NCBI GenBank assembly: GCA_006226375.1
Contig: SBHC01000063.1
Location: 62,001-126,000, forward strand
DNA from: Deltaproteobacteria bacterium
Lineage (GTDB): Bacteria; Myxococcota_C; UBA6777
Direction of reading: 5' to 3'
Length of the DNA: 64,000 nucleotides
The translations under genes were made by a program, and so were the position numbers. Positions 26,960 to 36,100 of this stretch are shown one piece after another. Positions within the stretch are counted from its first letter, which is position 1. Every line of letters starts with the position of its first letter. The notes below the pieces were generated by a model that saw only the letters and a list, made by a program, of their open reading frames with translations, did not search any database and was not told the origin of the DNA.

Positions 26960-28549
26960 TCACAACTTCCACATCACTCCAACGCCCGCAGAGAACGTCC
27001 CTCGCACTTGCCATTGCCCCTCCGTGAACGCGAGAGTTCGAGCGCCTCCAGCCACCAGAAAACGTAGAGCCAACCGCTTAGAAAAGAACCAATCCAGATG
27101 GGTCTGCCCGAGAATCGCAAGCCCCAGATTCCAGAAGGAGTCGTTGGCAGACACTCTCAACCAGAGAAACGGCTCCAAACGTCCACCCACCCACCAACGC
27201 AGTTGACGCCAAGACCATCCATACCCAAGCCCCAACGACAACGAGACCTGATGAGTTTCGATGGACTGTTCACTGAGCAATCCTGACGTAAATCCAGCGC
27301 CCACCTGCAACCAGGGAAGAAGGTCCAGTTGCAGCCCCACACCCAATCGATGTGACCCAACCTGCGCCGGAGTTTCGTACAACCCCAACACGCCCAAAGC
27401 CAGAGACCGTGGAGGTGGAGGGCTCTGCCGAACCAGACCTTTTTCTTCTCCAGGCGATCGCAGCGCAGACCAACGAAGCTTTGCCAAAGAAAGTCGGTAG
27501 GGTCGCCATCGCGTTAAGGTGAAGGACGCCGTCGCCAGCTTCCCTTGGTGTCGAACCATCAAGCGATAACTCCCGGAACGCAGGGCCAGTTGAACGTTTC
27601 GTGACTTCGATTTGTAAAAGTCTTGCACCAACGAGTTGTTTTGGTACACAAAGACATGACCTTCCACGGCTGCGCCCAAGATGAGGCGAGCCGGAGCCAT
27701 TTGCAGGTTCGCCAGGAACAAAGGCCCCTGCCCTCTTAATTGAAACCGGTGAGACGGCCGCTGGATGTCGGCGCGGGATGTCAGAGAGCGGGCAAGTGTT
27801 TGGTGGTACACGTATTGATGAAGCTCCGACAAAGACACCAGACGATCGTTGTTTTTGTCGGCAGCACCGCGCAAACCGGCGAGCAAGCTTGAGGTAAAGA
27901 GAGACCCTCGGATTCGGTCTGATTCGTACGAGCGACCGTTCGCCTCCGATGACGTAAGAATCGCCATCCCTTCGGTGCGAATTTGCGCGCCCGGAGCCCA
28001 ACGAATCGAGGGCACACGACGCATGCCCTTCACGCGCAAGAACCGGCCGCTGTAACAACTGTCGATAAACAGCAAGCGGACCCGAACAGGAAGAGCCTTG
28101 GCAAACCGGTACACCACCTTGAACGGCAGAGTCTCCTTGCCCAAAAGCATCGCCTCTTCTTTGGCGTGGCCGGAAAAGTAAAAAACAAACATGCCTCGTC
28201 GGCGAGCGCCCTGCAAACGCCGCCGGATCTGTCTCATCGCCAACCGAACCTCTTGCAGCTTCGGGCTTTGCAGCACCACAACATTTCGCGCCTTGTAACC
28301 GCCGACTTCTCGCAACAGCTTGGCGACTTTGGTCGCGTCAGTTTGGGCGTATCGCAGCCTCGGTAACCCCTCTCCCCCATCGTTGTGACCGACAACAAGG
28401 GCAACCCTCTCTTCTTGCCAAGTCGCAGGTGAAGCCTCTGCCTCACAAGATGCAAACCCCCCAACCCACGACAACATCCCACAGAGCAAGCACCAAGCCA
28501 GAGCCGTCGAAGCACCTACAACCAAAGATTCAAGCAAGGGGTGTCGCAT
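26960..28549 (-). CDS. Caspase-like (C14) peptidase with C-terminal envelope-type domain
   Basis: A 529-residue protein with an N-terminal hydrophobic export signal (about residues 10-40) and a caspase-fold domain at about 47-260. The catalytic dyad is visible: His128 in YFSGHAK and Cys165 in FIDSCYSG. A 12-residue EF-hand-like loop, DKNNDRLVSLSE, sits near residue 240, as in many bacterial caspase homologues. Next comes a PEGA-like beta segment (SGSYRLMVRHQGK), and the last 150 residues look like beta strands of an outer-membrane or surface domain. It lies 112 bases after a sigma/anti-sigma pair on the same strand. Substrates may be Arg/Lys-containing, as in other bacterial homologues; that is family knowledge, not visible here. 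Confidence 0.85.
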   Translation of the reverse strand: MRHPLLESLVVGASTALAWCLLCGMLSWVGGFASCEAEASPATWQEERVALVVGHNDGGEGLPRLRYAQTDATKVAKLLREVGGYKARNVVVLQSPKLQEVRLAMRQIRRRLQGARRRGMFVFYFSGHAKEEAMLLGKETLPFKVVYRFAKALPVRVRLLFIDSCYSGRFLRVKGMRRVPSIRWAPGAQIRTEGMAILTSSEANGRSYESDRIRGSLFTSSLLAGLRGAADKNNDRLVSLSELHQYVYHQTLARSLTSRADIQRPSHRFQLRGQGPLFLANLQMAPARLILGAAVEGHVFVYQNNSLVQDFYKSKSRNVQLALRSGSYRLMVRHQGKLATASFTLTRWRPYRLSLAKLRWSALRSPGEEKGLVRQSPPPPRSLALGVLGLYETPAQVGSHRLGVGLQLDLLPWLQVGAGFTSGLLSEQSIETHQVSLSLGLGYGWSWRQLRWWVGGRLEPFLWLRVSANDSFWNLGLAILGQTHLDWFFSKRLALRFLVAGGARTLAFTEGQWQVRGTFSAGVGVMWKL

Positions 28550-28661
28550 ACAAAGACCTTTTTAACCAGGAACCTCCATCCATCCAGAAAGGCATCATAC
28601 CCTCGTACCATCGCAGAATCCAGAGGACTGGAGGTGAAGAGGGACCCGCGCTCCAGCTTCT

Positions 28662-29621
28662 CTACTCTCGTTGAGCACCCTTGGTCTGTTGACCTTTTGG
28701 AGCCCGAAGCAGCCAACTCTTTTGATACACACAAGGTAGAGGCAAACGCTCCAACCTATCGATGGATTGCGATTGCAAGCCTTGTCGCAATTGCTTCTTC
28801 ACGAAAGAGTACGCAATCGGTTGGGCAGAGAGACAAACATACAGTCTCTCGTTGAAAGCGCTGGGTTCCAACACAATGCCACCGGGCAAAAAGACGTCCC
28901 GCTTTCCAGTCGGCGACCAACGATACGTCTTGCTGGTTTGTGTTGGATAGAGCGGCACCACCTTGCCTTTCGTATCGCTCCCAAACACAAGAGCGTGGTA
29001 CGACCGAGACGCCATCAAACGGTAGGAAAACCGCACTTCATCCCCGCTCTGGATTTGCAGAGAAGATCCACACGATTGAATGTCGCTTCCCTGCTTCCTA
29101 TAGAGTTTGACGACCACAACAGGTTTCTTCCCCTTCCGTGTTGTCCGCCTTGAAGGGGGATGTCCCTTGGCACGAAGTCCCTGGCTGTTGTTTGTCGAAA
29201 GCTCCGGCATCAGCGCTGCAACATTCCAAAACAAAGCAATTCCCGCAGCAACGGCGAGGCCCCAGGTGAGCGTCCTGAGGTTCGCGAGCTTTCGGAAGAA
29301 GCTTCCACGTGAGGAGTGGGAGGCGAGCTTCTTTTGAAGAGCTTCCCCTTGCGACACGACGTCTTTGGATGATGAAGGAGGACGCTTGAGCGCCTTCCCA
29401 TGTTGTCTCTTCCAGTCGCTCCATTGCCTCTTGCAGAGGGAGCACTCCTCGATCGCGTGTTGCCAAACCCTGCGCTCTTCGGAGGAGGCATGCCCGCTGA
29501 CAAGCGCCGCAAACATCCAGGGCTCCATGCATTCGTGTTCAGAAGATGGAGGCGTCCATTGGTCCGACTGGAGACGGTGACGCTGTGAAAGAGGAGGCGT
29601 AAGCCCTCGTTGTTTCTTCAA
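28662..29621 (-). CDS. Membrane anti-sigma factor with DUF4384-like domain
   Basis: A 319-residue protein. The N-terminal cytoplasmic part has a zinc-finger-like pattern: His29 and Cys31, then His55-x4-Cys60-x2-Cys63, similar to the anti-sigma HxxxCxxC motif but with one extra residue. A single transmembrane helix spans about 118-138. The outer part (about 165-319) resembles DUF4384, with SGDEVRFSY and KGKVVPLYP segments; that domain often accompanies caspase-like proteins. Its ATG overlaps the sigma gene's stop by four bases (29618-29621), so the two are translationally coupled. It probably holds the sigma factor at the membrane until an external signal is sensed. Confidence 0.75.
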   Translation of the reverse strand: MKKQRGLTPPLSQRHRLQSDQWTPPSSEHECMEPWMFAALVSGHASSEERRVWQHAIEECSLCKRQWSDWKRQHGKALKRPPSSSKDVVSQGEALQKKLASHSSRGSFFRKLANLRTLTWGLAVAAGIALFWNVAALMPELSTNNSQGLRAKGHPPSRRTTRKGKKPVVVVKLYRKQGSDIQSCGSSLQIQSGDEVRFSYRLMASRSYHALVFGSDTKGKVVPLYPTQTSKTYRWSPTGKRDVFLPGGIVLEPSAFNERLYVCLSAQPIAYSFVKKQLRQGLQSQSIDRLERLPLPCVYQKSWLLRAPKGQQTKGAQRE

Positions 29622-30133
29622 GATTCCTCCTCCCCTTCCACCGGTTCTTGGAGACGTTGGCGCATTCGCTTGAGCGCAGCCATCGCTCTCCGGTGTACCG
29701 TGTTTCGGTGCATGTGTAGCTGCTCCGCTAGCTCTTCCCAGGTTTGTTCTTCCACATAGCGGCCGACCAAGATAGCGCGGTCTTTGGGTTCTTCTGCTGC
29801 CAAGGCTTGCTCCAGGGAGAGACGTGCATCCAGCCCGAGAGATTGTTGGGCGTCCCAGGCGAGAAGATCCAGGAGAGCCTCTTCTCCTACAGCAACCAAA
29901 CGGGATGCTGCTCGCGCACGGAACCAGTCGTAGGCACGCCAGCGAACAAGCCGGGCCAACATCTGCCTGGGTTCCATGTGCTTAAGTTCTTGGAACTGCC
30001 GTGACACATCAAACCAAACCAACGCCATCAACTCGTCAGCGTCGACAGGATTGGTGGTTCGCGATGCGCACAGCACCCGCACAAACACCTCGTATTCATG
30101 ATAGTAAGATTCAAATGTGTGGTCCATCTGCAA
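29618..30133 (-). CDS. ECF-type RNA polymerase sigma factor
   Basis: A 171-residue sigma-70 family protein with region 2 at about residues 10-75 (DADELMALVWFDV and a WRAYDWFRARA helix) and region 4 at about 107-160, with the helix-turn-helix TWEELAEQLHMHRNTVHRRA. The lack of regions 1 and 3 and the short length fit an extracytoplasmic-function sigma factor. It overlaps the anti-sigma gene by four bases and precedes the caspase-like gene, so the three probably form one regulated unit. The promoter it recognises was not found; the 141-base gap upstream holds no clear GGAACC-type box. Confidence 0.85.
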   Translation of the reverse strand: MQMDHTFESYYHEYEVFVRVLCASRTTNPVDADELMALVWFDVSRQFQELKHMEPRQMLARLVRWRAYDWFRARAASRLVAVGEEALLDLLAWDAQQSLGLDARLSLEQALAAEEPKDRAILVGRYVEEQTWEELAEQLHMHRNTVHRRAMAALKRMRQRLQEPVEGEEES

Positions 30134-30274
30134 TGCAGTGATCCCTTTGCAAGAGGAGCGCTCCCCAACAGATCGTATGCCATTGCAGCTTTTGCATCAT
30201 CGTTTGTAAAAAAAGTTGCAGAGACCCCAGAAAGATCCAGAGGCTTCACGGGATGAAATGGATGAAGTAAGAGA

Positions 30275-31447
30275 TTACTTGGAAGAGGTGATGGGAGCTT
30301 TGGGGATGGAAGAGTCGGAGGGACGAGCCGCAGGAAGGCTGTCGCTGGAGCGGCTTGCTTCAATGATTTGACTCACTGCACCCGTCGCAAAGTTTTTGAA
30401 ATCGGAGTTTTCGTCGTCCCAGTCCCACAGGTCGTTTTCTCTGGATTGAGAGGCTTTCTCTTCCCTCTCCTTTCGACGTTTTTCCAGCGTAGGGCGTTCT
30501 TCAGCCTCTATCTCGCGCAGTCGATGCCAGGGAAGCTCAATCGCAGGAATCGATGCAGAGCTAATTCTACGAAGCTTCAACAAGGGCTCCAACAAGCCCC
30601 ACAGATCTCGAAATGGCACCGGCTGGCTGAGCTTGGAACAGTAACTCTGAAGGCGCTCCTCAACGTGCTCTCGGGCTTGCTTAAAGTCTGGCATGCGCTC
30701 TGTTTGTTCCAAAACCTGCAACAGGGCAGCGAAGAAGTCGGGCACAAGAAGCAAACGGCGGAGAGGAGCACCCATAGGATGATTTTCCAGCCGAAGCTTC
30801 ATGCTCTCGGTTACGGTTTCGCTGTTCCACCAGGCCTGGAGGTCTTGCTGCTCCAGGGTATCTTCCGAGTGACTGAACGAGCTCCCCTTGGAGAGAGTTT
30901 GGGAAGGCCGAGGCATCTCCGTTACGGTTCGGGCGCTCCGTAACTCTGTAGAGAACGACCCACTTCGCGTCGGCGCCACTCGATCACCAGAAGCAGAAGG
31001 CATCGCTGGCATCGACGTTCGAGTGGTCCCTCGGGGAATCTCCATGCTGTCTAAGGTATGTGCTCGATACTCCCGCGAATACGATCGGGGAGGAATATCG
31101 CGAGATGGACCCGAACGAGGCAACGAACCCTGAGACGCAGAGCGCAACGAGACAGGGCTCGCTTCGTCCAGTACAGACATCATCAACGACTGAAGTTGCC
31201 GAAACAAATACACGTGTCGGCAGTTGCTTTTCTGCTCTTCAAACCAATCTTGAACTTCGTCCAAAGCTTGCTTCCGAGTGGGTGCAGTGCTGGCCTGAAT
31301 GAGTTTAACATGAAGGCCATTAACAACATGACCCTGGTTGAAATAGTTGCGTAACTCTTGGGAACCTCGCTCACGAACCAAACGCAAACGAAGTCGGTTG
31401 ATCATTTGTTGTGCATTCCACCATATCGAGTTCGCATGACCTGCCAC
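30275..31447 (-). CDS. Unknown 390-residue protein with Ser/Arg-rich linker
   Basis: A 390-residue cytoplasmic-looking protein without signal peptide or transmembrane helix. Residues 1-100 and 190-320 are predicted helical and seem related in outline: both contain a WWN motif near their start (residues 9-11 and about 206-208) and a following R.RL-type segment, suggesting two copies of one domain. Between them, residues 105-190 are a Ser/Pro/Arg-rich disordered linker; another Ser/Pro-rich tail ends the protein. The start is GTG 31447, fixed by a strong AGGAGG six bases upstream. It lies directly upstream of the sigma gene on the same strand (141 bases), so a link to that cassette is possible. 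No family recognised. Confidence 0.78.
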   Translation of the reverse strand: MAGHANSIWWNAQQMINRLRLRLVRERGSQELRNYFNQGHVVNGLHVKLIQASTAPTRKQALDEVQDWFEEQKSNCRHVYLFRQLQSLMMSVLDEASPVSLRSASQGSLPRSGPSRDIPPRSYSREYRAHTLDSMEIPRGTTRTSMPAMPSASGDRVAPTRSGSFSTELRSARTVTEMPRPSQTLSKGSSFSHSEDTLEQQDLQAWWNSETVTESMKLRLENHPMGAPLRRLLLVPDFFAALLQVLEQTERMPDFKQAREHVEERLQSYCSKLSQPVPFRDLWGLLEPLLKLRRISSASIPAIELPWHRLREIEAEERPTLEKRRKEREEKASQSRENDLWDWDDENSDFKNFATGAVSQIIEASRSSDSLPAARPSDSSIPKAPITSSK

Positions 31448-31872
31448 AGTTCACCTCCTGATTCTGGCACTTCCTTGCTTCACAAGTTGGAAGAGAGGTT
31501 CCTTGCTTCACCATTCTCGTCTCCCAACGTCAAGGTAGCTTTCTACACAAGCATAATTCGTACCAGGACAAACTTTCGTACAAGAACTACCAACAAAACT
31601 ATGGCGATGGTTCCAATCCAAAGCAAACATGGGAACGCGCCTCTGCGACACACAAGACACCCCTCTCCCTTGAGAAGCCCTCTTATGGGACACCTGAATC
31701 AAGACAAAAAACATCTTGAACTTCATACCCTTGCATGGCCCATACTTCGAGACAAAAGGGTATTCTTTATTCCAAGACAGAGGGAATCTTCGATCGGAGA
31801 GAATTCTCCGATTGGAGAGAAGTTGGTGAAAAATCGTAACAAGGAGAAAAAGGGTTGGAGCGGTGAGGAGGG
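31448..31872. other. Intergenic stretch with a short hairpin
   Basis: About 425 bases without a supported gene. It contains the hairpin ATCGGAGA-GAAT-TCTCCGAT at 31793-31812, with a further partial copy (GATTGGAGA) at about 31810-31818, and an AT-rich run near 31825-31880. The hairpin may mark the end of the basic-repeat gene transcript or an operator for the gene at 31447; neither is proven. Confidence 0.5.
31451..31459 (-). promoter_or_regulatory. Strong ribosome binding site that selects a GTG start
   Basis: Read on the minus strand, AGGAGGTGA (31459 to 31451) lies just before the GTG at 31447, with good spacing. It decides the start of the 390-residue gene. Confidence 0.75.
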
Positions 31873-32916
31873 TTATTTTTTGGAGGATGTTTCGAGACTT
31901 TTCTTGCCCTTCACTTTGCCTTTGACAACACCTTTGTTGAGCTTGGCTTTGCCTTTGACAGCACCCTTGCGCAAGACCGCTTTCCCGTCCTTGCCTTTTT
32001 TCCAGGAGTGGCCCAGCCGTCGACCGCCTTGCGTCGTCCCCTTGGGAGCCGCCTTCTCCAAGGACTTACCTTTCTTCCAAGAGTGTCCCAGCCGACGGCC
32101 ACCTTGTGCTGTGCCTTTGGGAGCTGCTTTTTCCAGGGATTTCCCTTTCTTCCAGGAGTGTCCCAAGCGCCGCTCTACCTTTTGGGTCCGTGCAGGAGCA
32201 GCACGACGCAAGGCTTTCCCCTTCTTCCAGGAGTGGCCCAGGCGACGCTCCACCTTTTGAGTTCGTCCCAACGGAGACGCTTTTCGCACCGCACCTTTTC
32301 GGAACGAGTGACCCAATCGGCGACCTGCCTGACGAGGAGACGCACGGCGAATCATCGGGCGCGTTCGTCGATGAAGACCACGTCGGGCTCGCTGAAGACC
32401 ACGACGGGGTTTCCGTTTGCGCCGCACCTTCGGCTGAGGCTGAAGATTGAGGTAGCTCCGATGGTTCAGTTGAACCACGCCCCGCTGCCCTCGACAAGGG
32501 TAGTACGCTTTGGCTTCCAACACGCTGGAATAACGACGGGTGAAACGACGGGTGCGCTTGTTCCACCACAGGTTGCCTTTGCGGACTCCCACCTGAGCGA
32601 GGAGGTGGATGGCACCCACACGACAACGCCGGGGACGAGGCAGCAACACATTGGCAGACGCGGAGCGCATGACCGTTTGGCGCATCATCCGCCAGGTCCG
32701 GCCATCACGAATCCACAGCGACAAAACATACTGACGTTGGGCCCGCTTCCGACGAAGAAACTGTCGAAAGTCAACGCGCACTGAAACCTTCACTGGCTCC
32801 AGACGTGAGGCAGAAGAAAACCGAAGCCGCTGCCTCGCTTCAGCTGGGGAAAAATCAAGACCCAAAAACAGACCCAGGCCGAGCAGAAGGAACAAGAAAC
32901 GTCGACAATTGCGCAT
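31873..32916 (-). CDS. Exported highly basic repeat protein, function unknown
   Basis: A 347-residue protein with an N-terminal hydrophobic signal (residues 5-27, ending AEA) and a beta-like domain to about residue 155 with two cysteines. The remaining 190 residues are extremely rich in Arg and Lys. Residues 199-323 are five 25-residue units, each starting RRLGHSWKKG or RRLGHSFRKG, followed by a KGK-type tail. Such basic tails resemble histone H1-like or nucleic-acid-binding repeats, yet the signal peptide predicts export, so the partner might be DNA, polyphosphate, acidic polysaccharide or a membrane. The opposite strand also has an open frame here, caused by the repeats. No family recognised. 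Confidence 0.75.
   Translation of the reverse strand: MRNCRRFLFLLLGLGLFLGLDFSPAEARQRLRFSSASRLEPVKVSVRVDFRQFLRRKRAQRQYVLSLWIRDGRTWRMMRQTVMRSASANVLLPRPRRCRVGAIHLLAQVGVRKGNLWWNKRTRRFTRRYSSVLEAKAYYPCRGQRGVVQLNHRSYLNLQPQPKVRRKRKPRRGLQRARRGLHRRTRPMIRRASPRQAGRRLGHSFRKGAVRKASPLGRTQKVERRLGHSWKKGKALRRAAPARTQKVERRLGHSWKKGKSLEKAAPKGTAQGGRRLGHSWKKGKSLEKAAPKGTTQGGRRLGHSWKKGKDGKAVLRKGAVKGKAKLNKGVVKGKVKGKKSLETSSKK
31948..32322 (-). repeat. Five 75-bp tandem coding repeats (RRLGHSWKKG units)
   Basis: Five consecutive 75-base units encode the 25-residue RRLGHS[WF][KR]KG repeat. The third and fourth units are nearly identical, suggesting recent duplication, while the outer ones have diverged. Confidence 0.8.
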
Positions 32917-33013
32917 AAGATAATCCTGGAAAAAGTGAAAGGACTAACATAAGATGTTGTCCAATTATGAAGAGCCGATGGTTTTGCGTCAAGGAGATCC
33001 AGGCTGCCCATCA

Positions 33014-33031
33014 CATGGGTTTCTTCCCATG
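33014..33031. promoter_or_regulatory. Dyad between divergent genes, possible operator
   Basis: CATGGG at 33014-33019 and CCCATG at 33026-33031 form a six-base inverted repeat around a T-rich centre, midway between the divergent genes at 32916 and 33153. It could bind a dimeric regulator; this is inferred from position and symmetry only. Confidence 0.25.
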
Positions 33032-33152
33032 GAAAGACAGATGGAACCGACAACTCATCCTTCGTGATCTGTTTAGACGCACCAGGATGAATTTTATTGG
33101 TCCTACGCTCAAAACGGTCCCCTAGGCCTCCACATAGCAGGTGCCATAGCAA

Positions 33153-36100
33153 ATGCTATCCACGTTCTTATCTTACGTTCCCAACAAGCTGTTGCAAGAG
33201 TTGGAGTTGGCTGCCCCGGTCACCTCAGAGAGCACATCCCAGCGCTCCGAAGGCGTCCTTTTGTTTGCAGACATCTCGGGTTTTACCAACCTGACCGAAC
33301 GGATGAACCGTGAAGGCGACGAAGGACCTGAAGAAATCACCCGAGTGGTCAACCTTTACTTTCAACAGACCATCGCTCTTATCAAGAAAGAAGGTGGCGA
33401 CGTCATCGGGTTTGGCGGGGACTCCATCATGGTCCTCTTTGAGCCACACCATGAAACACTGGGCCAAACGGTTCGTCGAGCGTGGCAAACCGCCCAAAAC
33501 ATGCAGAACATCCTCCACGATTTGAACCCTTTGCAAACCAGCGTGGGTCCAGTCACGTTGGGGCTAAAGGTTGGGATTGGCGCGGGGATGGTCCGAACCA
33601 TGCGAGTGGGCGGCGTCTACAACCGATGCTCCTTCGTTGTCGCTGGCAACGCACTGGAGCAAGCAACAGCAGCCGAAGGACGAGCCGAACGCGGCGATAT
33701 CGTCCTCAGCCCAGAAGCCCAAGAGGTGATGGCCAGTGAGCCGGTGACCTCCAGAGTGCTCCAAGCCTTTCAACTCCCTCCACTGGAGCACCAGGAAGCG
33801 CTGCAAACCCGGCTTCGACGCTACCTCCCCAAGTCCATGCAGTGGTGGCTCACACAGACCGGGTTTGAAGAAGGCATCCACGATTGGATGGGTGTGTTGC
33901 GCACTATGAGCGTGTTGTTCGTCGGAGTCCGTGGCCTCGACTACCAGGAAGAAGGCGCCGTCGAGCAACTCCACACGTTCACCCGACGCGTGCTTCGTAC
34001 CATCTACCGGTACCAAGGAAGCCTGTGCCGCCTCGCTGTCGACGACAAAGGCACCAACTTTCTGATCTTGTTTGGCACTCCACCGTTTGCCCACACCGAT
34101 GACGCCATCCGCATCGTTCGCTGCGCCCTCGACCTGCAACAAGCGGCACAAGCCCAAGGTCTGCAGATCAAAGCGGGGGTTACAACGGGCCACATGTTTG
34201 CAGGCGCTGTTGGTGGTCAGGACCGACGAGAGTACACCGTGATGGGCGATGTGGTGAACATGGCAGCCCGGCTGATGTCCAAAGCCGACCCCGGCACCAC
34301 CCTCTGTTCCACCCGAACCCACGCCCTCGCCAAGAACCAGTTCCTGTTCCACAGCCTGCCTGCCACCCAACTGAAAGGCAAAGCAGAGCCAGTCCCCTTG
34401 TTTCAACCGTACGACCTGGTCGCAGAGGTCAACGTTCAAGAGCAACCCAATGACTTGATCGGTCTCCAGGAGTCCTTGGAACAAATCCTGGCTCATGCCG
34501 ACACAGTGCAATCCGGCGCGGGAGAGGTAGTACTTGTCACGGGAGAGACCGGAACCGGAAAGTCTCGACTGCTTCGCGCCTTACGAGAAACCCTTGAAGC
34601 CCGCTCCTTTGTCTGGCTGCAAGGAAGCGGAAGTAGCCTGGAGCAACAATCAGGATATTGGGCCTGGCGACGCCTGTTTCAAACCTTCTTTGACACACAC
34701 GGCTCACACACCGAAGCCAACTTCAACGAATCCATTCGCGAGGTTGTCAGGGAATACGCTCCCGACAAAGAGGCCCTTCTTCCCCTGCTCAACGGGCTGT
34801 TGGACGTTAGCTTTCCAGAGACCCAAACCACACAAGCGCTGGACAGCGAGCTGCGCAAGGAGAACCTCACCCTCTTGCTGCTGTCTCTTTTGCGCAAACG
34901 CAGTCAAACCCAGCCGCTGTGCATTGTCATTGACGACGCGCATTGGCTCGACAGCGTCTCACGAGACATGGTGCTTCAGTTTGCCCAAAGCTTCTCCACC
35001 CACGAAGCCCAGATCCTGTTTCTGGTGTCATCGCGCCCCATCGACAACGAAGAAACCGAAGCCTCTCAGTTTCTTCAAAAGTTGGCTCACTTGGGTCCAG
35101 TGGAGCATGTGGCAATTCTTCCCCTCTCCTTCGAACAAACCACCGATTTGATCGCAGCGAGATTGCAGCTCGCACCGTCCCAGATCCCAGGCTCTGTCCG
35201 AGAGTTTATCTACAGCAAGTCCGACGGAAACCCCTTCATTGTCGAAGAAATGTTAATTCTCCTTCAGGACCAAAAGCTGCTGGAGGTCGTCGAAGAAGGC
35301 GGGCAGACCACCTGCAAACTCTCACATGACTTTGAGCAAGTCAGCTCTCTTCTCCCTAGCTCTTTGGAAGGAGTGTTGCTGGCTCGCCTGGACCAAATCC
35401 CTCCGCAAAGTCAGTTGGTGCTCAAGATAGCTTCGGTGATTGGGCAGGATGTTGATTCAAGCGCGCTTCGTTACGCGTTTTCCTCTCAGTTCCAAGAACA
35501 AGCTGACCAGTTGGAAGCCGCTCTCGACAAGCTTCGGCAAGACGACTTCCTCGCACCGGCCGACGGCGAAGAAGGCAAGTATACGTTCAAGAACGACATC
35601 TTGCACAAGGTCGTCTATCGCTCGTTGCTGTACCAACAGCGGCGCAAGCTGCATCGCTCGTTGGCCGAATGGTACGAGAAGAACGCATCGCTCCCCTTCT
35701 CGACAGACTCCCACATGGACCTGATCGCAGCCACAGAAAGTCAGACCGATATCCCCTTCCCTGTCGATGGGGTGTCCCAACCTTCCACCTTGTACAGCGT
35801 GCTTGCTCGACATTGGCAAGGTTCAGGTGAGGAACGACGCGAACGACACTACGTTCAAATGGCTGCTCAAGCAGCCAAAGCCCAGTACGCCAACACCGAA
35901 GCAGTAGAATACCTGACCCGAGCCATCGCGCTAACTCCAGAGCACGACACAGCCAAGCGCTACCAGCTTTACTTAGAGAGGGAAGGTCTCTACGCCCGAT
36001 TGGGGGAACGTACCCAACAGCAGCTTGACCTTGAAGCGCTTCAAACCCTGGCCCAAGGGAACCGCGAACGAGAGCTTGAAGTCGCCTTACGACAAATGGA

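Noticed and set aside
31358-32260. 300-codon open frame on the plus strand
   Set aside because: It spans the repeat array of the basic protein and the intergenic gap; the product mirrors the repeats and has no start signal.
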